A DNA stretch of 64,000 bases, taken from NCBI RefSeq assembly GCF_943181405.1, contig NZ_CALPBY010000008.1:1-64000 (forward strand). Reading direction: 5' to 3'. The position numbers were made by a program, and so were the translations under genes. Below are positions 37,096-45,400 of this stretch, one piece after another (position 1 is the first letter of the stretch; each line of letters begins with the position of its first letter). Below the pieces are notes generated by a model. That model did not search any database. It saw only the letters and a program-made list of their open reading frames with translations, and was not told the DNA's origin. The stretch is from Cellulosimicrobium sp. Marseille-Q4280. Its GTDB lineage: Bacteria; Actinomycetota; Actinomycetes; Actinomycetales; Cellulomonadaceae.

Positions 37096-37983
37096 ATGAC
37101 CGGAACCGCCACCGCACCGGCCCCCGCGCGGCCCACGCCGCGCGGGCAGGCACCGCGCGCCCGCATCGCCGGGATCGTCACGCGCACCCCCTACTGGGTG
37201 CTCACCGGCGGGCTCGCGCTCGTCTTCCTCTTCCCGCTCGTGTGGGCGGGCGTCGCCTCGGTCTCGCCGCAGCCCGGCTCCAACCAGGTCGACGGGTGGG
37301 GCTTCGGGAACTACGTGACGCTCGCGGGCTACCAGGCCGGGATCGTCCAGTACCTGTGGAACTCGGTCGTCGTGTCGGGGCTCACCGTGCTCTTCACGCT
37401 CGGCGTCTCCCTGCTCGGCGGCTATGCGTTCGCGCGCTTCCGCTTCCCCGGGCGCGACGTGCTGTTCCTCGTGACGCTCGCGATCCTCATGGTCCCGTAC
37501 GCGACGCTGCTCATCCCGCTGTACGTGCTGCTCAACGAGATCGGCCTGCAGAACTCGCTGGTCGGGCTGTCGCTCGTGCTCGCGATGTTCCAGCTGCCGT
37601 TCGCGACGTTCATGATGCGCATCTCGTTCGAGTCGGTGCCGCGCGAGCTCGACGAGGCCGCGCTCGTGGACGGCTGCTCGTCGTTCGGCGCCTTGTGGCG
37701 CGTGCTGCTGCCCGCGGTCAAGCCGGGGCTCATCACGGTCGGGCTGTTCGCGTTCCTCGCCGCGTGGAACGACTTCGTCGCACCCCTCATCCTCATCACC
37801 GACTCCACGAAGGCCCCCTTGCCGCTCGCCGTCGCGAACATGCGCCAGCAGGTCATGGGCATCGTCGACTACGGCGCGACCCAGGCGGGCGTCGTCGTGC
37901 TCGCGGTCCCGTGCATCGTCCTGTTCCTGCTGCTCCAGCGCCACTACGTGCGGGGCTTCATGTCCGGCGCGCTCAAGGGATGA
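37096..37983 (+). CDS. sugar ABC transporter permease (MalG type)
   Basis: A 295-aa permease with six helices. The EAA loop is ELDEAALVDGCSSFGALWRVLLPAVKPG near residue 190, and the C-terminus HYVRGFMSGALKG is the standard MalG ending. ATG 37096 follows the first permease stop by one base. It completes the membrane part of the CUT1 importer. Its stop overlaps an in-frame ATG (37980) of the GH127 reading frame, so uptake and hydrolysis are encoded as one unit. Confidence 0.95.
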   Translation: MTGTATAPAPARPTPRGQAPRARIAGIVTRTPYWVLTGGLALVFLFPLVWAGVASVSPQPGSNQVDGWGFGNYVTLAGYQAGIVQYLWNSVVVSGLTVLFTLGVSLLGGYAFARFRFPGRDVLFLVTLAILMVPYATLLIPLYVLLNEIGLQNSLVGLSLVLAMFQLPFATFMMRISFESVPRELDEAALVDGCSSFGALWRVLLPAVKPGLITVGLFAFLAAWNDFVAPLILITDSTKAPLPLAVANMRQQVMGIVDYGATQAGVVVLAVPCIVLFLLLQRHYVRGFMSGALKG

Positions 37984-38081
37984 CCGACGACCGGGCGTCC
38001 ACGACGCCGTCCCCGAACCCGCCGCCCCCGGGCGGCCTCCCCGACGACCCGGGCGGTCGCGCCGCCCCCGGAGGTTCTCCC

Positions 38082-40052
38082 ATGACCATGACCCCGTCGC
38101 GCCCGGCCGCGACCCCGACCACCGGCGACGCTCCCGCGGGCGACGGCGGGCGTCCGGTCGTCCCCGCCTCCGGGCGCCTGCAGCCGCTCGGCCTCGCCGA
38201 GGTGCGCATCACCGACGGCTTCTGGGCGCGGCGCCAGGACGTGAACCGCACCGCGACGCTCGGCCACATCGAGCACTGGCTCGAGCGAGAGGGCTGGCTG
38301 CCGAACTTCGACCTGGCGGTCCAGGGCGGGCTGCCGGATGGGCGCCGAGGCCGCGAGTTCAGCGACTCCGAGGTGTACAAGCTGCTCGAGGCGATGGCGT
38401 GGGAGCTCGGTCGGCGCCACGACCCGGCGCTCGAGGAGCGGTTCGACGCGATCGTGCGCCGCGTCGCGGCCGCGCAGGAGCCGGACGGGTACGTCAGCAC
38501 GATGTTCGGCCGGCCCGGCCAGGGCGCCCGGTACTCCGACCTCGAGTGGGGGCACGAGCTGTACTGCCAGGGCCACCTCCTGCAGGCTGCCGTGGCGCGG
38601 GTCCGCACGGGTCACCCGGACGACCTCCTGGTGCAGGTCGCGCGCCGGTCCGCGGACCACGTGTGCGAGACGTTCGGTCCCGGGGGGAACCCGGGCGTCT
38701 GCGGCCACGCAGAGGTCGAGGTCGCGCTCGCCGAGCTCGGGCGCGCCCTGGACGAGCCGCGCTACCTCCGCCAGGCCGCGCTCTTCGTCGAGCGTCGCGG
38801 TCACGGGACGCTCGCCGACATCGAGTGGGGCCGCTCCTACTACCAGGACGACGTGCCCGTGCGCGACGCCGAGGTCTTCCGCGGGCACGCGGTGCGCGCG
38901 AACTACCTCGCGGCGGGCGCGCTCGACGTCGGGGTCGACTCGCGCGACGACGCCCTCGTCGACGCGGTCGCCCGGCAGTGGGACCGGACGACCGCCGCCC
39001 GGACGTACATCACCGGCGGGCAGGGCTCGCACCACCAGGACGAGGCGTTCGGCGAGGACTTCGTCCTCCCGCCCGACCGCGCCTACTCCGAGACGTGCGC
39101 CGCCGTGGGGTCGGTCATGGTCGCCTGGCGGCTGCTGCTCGCGCGGGGCGACGCGCGGTACGCGGACGCGGTCGAGCGCGCGCTCTTCAACGTCGTCGCG
39201 ACGTCGCCCGCCGACGACGGGCGGGCGTTCTACTACGCGAACACGCTCCACCAGCGCGTCCCCGGGGAGCCCGCCGCGACCGACGTCGCGAGCGCGCGCG
39301 CCGAGTCGTCGCTGCGCGCTCCGTGGTTCCACGTCTCGTGCTGCCCGCCGAACGTCGCGCGCACGTTCGCGAGCCTCGCCGCGTACGTCGCGACCGTCGA
39401 CCACGGAGGCCTGCAGATCCACCAGTACGCGACGGGCGAGGTCCGCGCGTCGCTCCCCTCCGGGGCGCCGGTCGCCGTGGACGTCGAGACCGCCTACCCC
39501 GCGGACGGGCGCGTGCGCGTGCGGGTCGTCGAGGCGCCCGCGGGCCGCTGGGCCCTGACGCTGCGCGTCCCCGCCTGGTCGCCGACCGCGACCCTCACGG
39601 TGGACGACGGGACGCCGCGCACGGTGCCCGCGGGGTCGGTGGCCGTCCCGGACCTGCGGGCGGGCAGCGTCGTCGTGCTCGACCTCGACACGTCGCCGAG
39701 GTTCCTGCGGCCGGACGACCGGATCGACGCGGTCCGGGGCTGCGTCGCGGTGCAGCGCGGCCCCGAGGTCCTGTGCGTCGAGTCGGTCGACCTGCCCGGC
39801 GGTCGTGACGTCGCCGACCTGCGCGTCGACCCCTCGGTCCCGCCGCGCGAGGTCGACGGGCGCGTCGTCGTGCGGGGCGTCGTCGTGGACCACGGTCGTG
39901 CCGCCCCGTGGCCGTACGCGCCGGGCGCCGCGTCCCGCGGCGCTCGCGGTGCCGCCGAGGACGAGGCGGGGGTCGACGTCCCGCTCGTCGCCTACCACGA
40001 CTGGGCGAGCCGGGGGCCGTCGACGATGCGGGTCTGGCTCCCGACGACCTGA
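38082..40052 (+). CDS. GH127 beta-L-arabinofuranosidase
   Basis: A 656-aa glycoside hydrolase of family 127, retaining beta-L-arabinofuranosidases that use a zinc-bound cysteine nucleophile. With this start the key residues are Glu321 (DEAF; acid/base position), Glu337 and Cys339 (SETC), and Cys420-Cys421 (SCCPPN). These are within a few residues of the Bifidobacterium HypBA1 set (Glu322, Glu338, Cys340, Cys417, Cys418). No signal peptide is present, so it acts inside the cell on imported arabinosides. I chose ATG 38082 because GGAGG lies 7 bp upstream; ATG 37980 would add 34 Pro/Gly-rich residues. It is the last gene of the importer operon. Confidence 0.93.
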   Translation: MTMTPSRPAATPTTGDAPAGDGGRPVVPASGRLQPLGLAEVRITDGFWARRQDVNRTATLGHIEHWLEREGWLPNFDLAVQGGLPDGRRGREFSDSEVYKLLEAMAWELGRRHDPALEERFDAIVRRVAAAQEPDGYVSTMFGRPGQGARYSDLEWGHELYCQGHLLQAAVARVRTGHPDDLLVQVARRSADHVCETFGPGGNPGVCGHAEVEVALAELGRALDEPRYLRQAALFVERRGHGTLADIEWGRSYYQDDVPVRDAEVFRGHAVRANYLAAGALDVGVDSRDDALVDAVARQWDRTTAARTYITGGQGSHHQDEAFGEDFVLPPDRAYSETCAAVGSVMVAWRLLLARGDARYADAVERALFNVVATSPADDGRAFYYANTLHQRVPGEPAATDVASARAESSLRAPWFHVSCCPPNVARTFASLAAYVATVDHGGLQIHQYATGEVRASLPSGAPVAVDVETAYPADGRVRVRVVEAPAGRWALTLRVPAWSPTATLTVDDGTPRTVPAGSVAVPDLRAGSVVVLDLDTSPRFLRPDDRIDAVRGCVAVQRGPEVLCVESVDLPGGRDVADLRVDPSVPPREVDGRVVVRGVVVDHGRAAPWPYAPGAASRGARGAAEDEAGVDVPLVAYHDWASRGPSTMRVWLPTT

Positions 40053-40068
40053 GCCGGTCGGGGCGCGC

Positions 40069-41001
40069 TCAGGCAGGGAGCCGGTACGCCTCGCCGTCCT
40101 GCTCGACCAGGCCGTCCTCGACGAGGCTCGCGACGCACCGGTCGAGCTGGGCTGCGTCGGGCCACGACCCCGCGACGACGTCCCGGAGGACCGGCCCCGG
40201 AGCCTCGCGCAGCAGGCCCATGACCCGGCCCCGCACCTGGCGGTCGGTGCCTGCCCAGGCCTGGGTCCGGCGTCGGCCCGCGTGCGCGTCGACCGGGCGT
40301 CCCGCGCGGCGCCACGCGCACAGGTCCGCGACGGGGCACGCTCCGCACCGCGGCGCGCGGGCGGTGCACACCAGTGCGCCGAGCTCCATCGACGCGGCGG
40401 CCCACAGCGTCGCCGCGTCGTCGTCGGCAGGCGCGGTCGCGTGGGCGAGGCGCCGCTCCGCCGCCGTGTACGACGGCGCGGGGAGCGCGACGCCCTCGAC
40501 GGCGCGCGCGAGCACGCGCCGGACGTTGGTGTCGACGACGACGGCGCGACGACCGTGCGCGAACGCGGTGACGGCGGCGGCCGTGTACTCGCCGACACCC
40601 GGCAGCGCGCGCAGGGCCTCCTCGCCCGTGGGCACCTCACCACCGTGGCGCTCGACGACGGCCCGCGCGCAGTCCTGGAGCCGCAGCGCCCGGCGGGGGT
40701 AGCCGAGGCGCCCCCACGCGCGCAGGACGTCCGCCGTCGGTGCGGCCGCGAGATCGGCCGGGGCGGGCCAGCGACCCATCCACTCCCGCCACACCGGCTC
40801 GACCCGGACGACGGGTGTCTGCTGGAGCATGACCTCGCTCACGAGCACGCCCCATGCGGTCCGGTCGTCGGCGCGCCACGGCAGGTCGCGGGCGGTGCGC
40901 CGGAACCACCGGCCGACGGCGGTGCGCAGCGCGGCGTGAGCGTCGACGGTCGGCGTGCCGCGGTGCTCGTCGGGCACCTGGTCGGTGGGGGTCCCGGTCA
41001 C
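40069..41001 (-). CDS. mutY: A/G-specific adenine glycosylase
   Basis: A 310-aa HhH-GPD DNA glycosylase that removes adenine mispaired with 8-oxoguanine. The catalytic Glu lies in VSEVMLQQTPV. The helix-hairpin-helix and catalytic Asp are ALPGVGEYTAAAVTAFAHG and AVVVDTNVRRVLAR. The iron-sulfur loop is CTARAPRCGACPVADLC (C-x6-C-x2-C-x5-C). A short C-terminal winged-helix-like tail replaces the NUDIX-like domain of E. coli MutY, as in many actinobacteria. The GTG at 41001 gives the normal start; upstream in-frame starts exist. Convergent with the GH127 gene. Confidence 0.94.
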   Translation of the reverse strand: MTGTPTDQVPDEHRGTPTVDAHAALRTAVGRWFRRTARDLPWRADDRTAWGVLVSEVMLQQTPVVRVEPVWREWMGRWPAPADLAAAPTADVLRAWGRLGYPRRALRLQDCARAVVERHGGEVPTGEEALRALPGVGEYTAAAVTAFAHGRRAVVVDTNVRRVLARAVEGVALPAPSYTAAERRLAHATAPADDDAATLWAAASMELGALVCTARAPRCGACPVADLCAWRRAGRPVDAHAGRRRTQAWAGTDRQVRGRVMGLLREAPGPVLRDVVAGSWPDAAQLDRCVASLVEDGLVEQDGEAYRLPA

Positions 41002-41143
41002 GGGCCCATTCTGCCCCGAGGACAGGGCGCCTCGGCGCGGCTCGGTCGGCATCGGCGCGCACGGAACTAGCGTGGGCCCGAGCGGGACGAGCGGCAGCGC
41101 CGACCCCTGACGACCATCGACAGCCGGTGACCTGGAGGACCCG

Positions 41144-41950
41144 TTGAGCACGTCGCGGACGAGCAGCGCCCCGCGAGGCACGGACCTGCGTCCTCGGCGC
41201 GGCGTCCTCTGGCGCCGACGCCTCGTCGCGCTCGTCCTCCTCGCGGCGCTCGTGGTGGCCCTGGTCCTGCTCGGGCAGGTCGTCGTCCGGGCCGTGCAGC
41301 CGATGCTCGCGGGCGACGGCGCGCCGCAGGAGGGCCGCTCGGCGCCGCCCACCCCCGAGGCGGCGGGACCGCCGCAGGACTGCGACGCCGCGTCGCTCGA
41401 GCTCTCCGTCGCTCCGGCGAAGGCGGAGTTCACCGAGAACGAGGCGGTCGTCCTCGCGGTGACGATGCGCCACGTCGGGGCGCGCCCGTGCCTCGTCGAC
41501 GGTTCCGACGCGGTGCGCCAGGTGCTCGTCCGGTCCGGCGACGAGCTCGTGTGGTCGTCGGCGCACTGCGCGCCGGGCGACAACCTCCTGCTCATGAGCC
41601 GCGGCGACGAGGTCTCCACGACCGTGCGGTGGGACATGCACCGCTCCGTCGAGGGCTGCGCGCCCGACCAGCCTGTCGTCTCCCCGGGGACGTTCACGGC
41701 CCTCGTGAGCGTCGCGGACGTCGAGGGTGCGACGAGCGACCCCGCCACGTTCACGATCCGGGGCCCGGCTCCCGCGGAGCCGGAGCAGCCCGGCGACGAC
41801 CCGACCGGGCAGCCCACCGACCCGGCGGCCGAGCAGCCGGCGACCGAGGGCGAGGCCCCTGCCGAGCCGCCGGCCGAGCAGCCGGCCGCCGACGGGGCGG
41901 CCGAGCCGCCCGTCGACGCTCCCTCGGCGGACGTCCCGCCGACGCCGTGA
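41144..41950 (+). CDS. membrane-anchored Pro/Glu-rich protein of unknown function
   Basis: A 268-aa protein: a basic N-terminus, one hydrophobic helix (about residues 27-50), an extracytoplasmic domain of about 120 residues, and a Pro/Ala/Glu-rich tail of about 80 residues suited to spanning cell wall. The folded part has four cysteines (DCDAASLELSV, RPCLVDG, AHCAPGDN, EGCAPDQP) and beta-strand-like spacing, resembling DUF4232-type or Ig-like extracellular domains. The start is an unusual TTG (41144), supported by TGGAGG 7 bp upstream. I cannot name a function. Confidence 0.8.
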   Translation: MSTSRTSSAPRGTDLRPRRGVLWRRRLVALVLLAALVVALVLLGQVVVRAVQPMLAGDGAPQEGRSAPPTPEAAGPPQDCDAASLELSVAPAKAEFTENEAVVLAVTMRHVGARPCLVDGSDAVRQVLVRSGDELVWSSAHCAPGDNLLLMSRGDEVSTTVRWDMHRSVEGCAPDQPVVSPGTFTALVSVADVEGATSDPATFTIRGPAPAEPEQPGDDPTGQPTDPAAEQPATEGEAPAEPPAEQPAADGAAEPPVDAPSADVPPTP

Positions 41951-42435
41951 CCACCCGCGGTCGTCGCGCGCGCCCTGGGCGAGCGACGCACCGAAAAGTT
42001 CTCCTGACCGTTTCGAGGAGGGGTGACGAGTTTCGTCGACCGCGCGCCGCCCGTCGTCTGGTCTGAGTGGCGGAATGGCGCGGATCCGCGAGAAGTCGCC
42101 GATCTGCGGGGCGGAGCGGGCGGGAAGGTGATCTGCTCGACTCACCGAAAACCATTGCGGTCCTGTAGTCAGGCTGGTTGACTGGCCAGCGGCTGGCGAT
42201 CTCGTCGTCGAGACGGCCCAGGTGCTCACGGGGCGGTGGCACGGGGTGGCGCGCTGATGCGCTCACCCCCGCTGCGCCGTCGTCCCTGGCGGGGACGTCT
42301 GGACGACGGGACGCGAGCGGGGTGCGTGGTCGTCGCGGGTGCGACGGGGCGCGGCACGGGACGTCGTCGTCCCGCGCCGGCGCGTCGGCGACGGTGCCCT
42401 GTCCCGTTCCGGTTCCCGATGGAGAGGACACAGTG
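41951..42435 (+). promoter_or_regulatory. 485-bp upstream region of the MGH1-type gene with a shared 16-bp motif
   Basis: No gene is seen. CCGAAAACCATTGCGG (42145-42160) matches, in 15 of 16 bases, a sequence at 56550-56565 upstream of the GH43 gene. Its end TTGCGG resembles a -35 hexamer. The remainder is GC-rich leader, and GGAGAGGA (42421-42428) is the ribosome-binding site. CGAAAAG and GTTTCGAGG near 41990-42020 form a loose inverted repeat. Confidence 0.5.
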
Positions 42436-45400
42436 ATGTCGGGAAGAACGTTGAGAAGGGTCGTCGCCTCGGCGATGACGGGCGCGCTCGCCGTCACGGG
42501 CGTCGCGCTGGTTCCGGCGAGCGCGCACGCAGACGTGCTGCCGGGCAACGAGAGCGACGTGGGGGTGTACACGAACGGCGAGACCGACTCGATGGACATC
42601 GGCGACCCGACGTACACCGGGGTCGACGCGGTCAGCGCGGCGCTCGCTCCGGGGGTCCCGTGGACCGCGGGCTCCATGCACGGGTCGATCTTCGAGAAGG
42701 ACCTGGCCGCCGGCGGCACGGACTACTACCTGGACCGCGTCCTGGGCGTGACGGGGACGTCGGGGAACGGCGTGCTCCAGACGCGCGGGCGCTCGCTGTA
42801 CCTGCGCGGTGGCAGCAACTGGAACGTCATGGGCTTCGCCGGGTCCGCCTTCGCCGGTGGGCCGAACAACCTCGGCAACCTCTACACCGTGACGGTCCCG
42901 GGGCAGACGGTGACCGAGGTCGGGGCGCAGCGGTTCAACGCGCCGAGCCACGCCAAGGCGCGGTACACGGTCGGCACCACGGGCGTCACGGCCGACCTCA
43001 GGAAGCTCATCACGTACGACAACGTGGCGCTCACGACGATCACGTTCTCCAACCCGGGTGCGGCCGACGCGTCGTTCACGGTCCGCGCGGCGTCGCCGCT
43101 CGCGACGACGTCGACCGACGCGGCCGACGAGCTCACGGGGACGCGCACCCTGACGAGCGGTGCGAACAACGGCCTCGTCGACACGCCGTGGTCGACGGTG
43201 ACCGTCGGCCTCAAGGCCGAGGGCTTCGAGCGGTCGGGCACGAACCTGGACCGCGCCGTGACGGTGCCGGCGGGCGGCTCGGTCGAGCTGTCGGTCGTGG
43301 GCGTCCTCGGCTCCGACGCGCTGCCGCAGTCGTTCGAGCAGTTCGAACAGTACGCGGCGATGGCGCCGGCCGAGGCGTTCCGTGACGGCGTCACGGCGTT
43401 CAACCGGCAGTGGGCGCAGGACATCCCGTACATCGACGTGCCGAGCGACGCCATCGAGAAGGCGATCGTCTACCGCTGGTGGGGAGAGCGCTACAACAGC
43501 CTCGACACCAACGAGCCCGGCTACGTCTACCAGTACCCGACGACGATCGAGGGCGTGAACCTGTACCAGAACTCGGTCGCCCTCACGCAGCCGATGCACC
43601 TGCAGGACACGAAGTGGATCCGCAACCCGTACCTCGGGTACGGGCAGATCCTCAACATCGGCGAGCTCTCCGGCTCGTCGGCGTTCCTCGACAGCCCGGG
43701 GCACACGAGCTGGAACAACCACTACTCGCAGTACCTCGGCACCGCGGGCCTCGAGGCGTACAACGTGCACGGCGGCGGTCCGGCGGTCGCCGAGCGCTTC
43801 GCGACGTACTTCGAGGGCGACGGCGAGGGCCAGCTCGAGCACTACGACGGCAACGACGACAACCTCATCGCCTACGACACGAACTACATGCCCGGCAACG
43901 ACTCGGACGCCATCTCGTTCGGGTTCCCCAAGGTGAACGCGGGCGCACCGGGCGCGCGGACGATCGAGCGGCCCGAGTCGGCCTATGTCTGGGGCGACTT
44001 CGACGCGGCCGGCCAGCTGTACGAGATGGCCGGTGCCGACGACGCCAAGGTCGCCGAGATGCAGGCACAGGCGGACGAGATCCGCACGGCGGTCCTCGAC
44101 CGGCTGTGGAGCGAGTCGGCGCGCATGTTCCTCGCGGGCACGTCGCACGGCGCCCAGTCGGCCCCGACCTCGAACAACGGCGCGGTGAACCCGCTCCCGG
44201 AGTCCGAGCGCGACCTCATCCCGGCGCGCGAGTCCAACCTCTACGACGTCTACGCCCAGGACCTCATCCCGGTCGAGGACGCCGACCAGTACGTCGACGG
44301 GTTCCGCTTCCTGCGGTACGGGGACAACTTCCCGATCTTCCCGTTCTACACGGCGAACCAGTACGACAAGACGAAGTACAACATCGGCGGGTCGAACAAC
44401 TTCTCCAACATCAACTTCACCGTCCAGTACCGGGCCGTGCGGTCCGCGCTGCGGCACTACGACCCCGAGCAGAAGTACGTCACGCCCGAGTACGCCGCGC
44501 GGCTGCTCGACTGGATGGCGTGGAGCGTCTACCCGGGCGGCGACCTGCGTGCCCCGAACCAGGCCGAGTACTACTCGAACTGGAACCCGGCCACGCAGAC
44601 GTACAACCGCAACAACCCGAACCACGTGATGCTCGGCAACATGAACTACATCTACGTCGAGGACATGGGCGGCATCCAGCCGCGGTCCGACGACAAGATC
44701 GAGCTCTGGCCGATCGACCTCGGGTACGACCACTTCATGGTCAACAACCTGCGGTACCACGGCCAGGACGTCACGATCGTGTGGGACGAGGACGGCTCGC
44801 ACTACGGTCTGGGCGAGGGCTACTCGCTGTTCGTCGACGGCGAGCGCAAGGCGACCGCCGACGCGCTCGGCCGGTTCGTGTACGACCCGGCGGCCAACGC
44901 GGTCGTCGAGTCCGACGAAGGGCTCGCGGTGGAGGTCGTCGACGACACGGGCGCGGACGTGCCCACCGCGGTCGACACGCCGATCGACGACGAGCGCGTC
45001 GTGTCCTACCTGAAGACGGCCGGCATCGACCTCACCGAGGACGCGGAGAACCTCGCGCTCGGCGCCGAGCTCTCGTCGTCCGCGACGCAGGAGGGCCCGC
45101 GGCCGACGCCGTGGCGCCAGTTCCACACGCCGGGCTGGAGCACGGGGTCGATGAACTACACCCCGGGTGCCATCAGCACGACCGAGCAGCCCGTGTCGCT
45201 GGCCGCCGTCACCGACGGCACGACCGTCAACGAGCCCTACTGGGGCAACTACGGCACCGAGGGCGACACCGGGTACGTCGAGCTCGACCTCGGCGAGCCG
45301 ACGTCGTTCGACAACGTCAAGGTGTGGTTCGTCAGCGACCGGCAGGCGGGCGGCTACCGCGAGCCGTCGCGGTACTCGATCCAGGTGCCCGACGGCTCCG

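Noticed and set aside
37980-38081. Earlier start of the GH127 gene overlapping the permease stop
   Set aside because: It would add 34 low-complexity residues; the ATG at 38082 has a near-ideal GGAGG spaced 7 bp. The overlap start remains possible.
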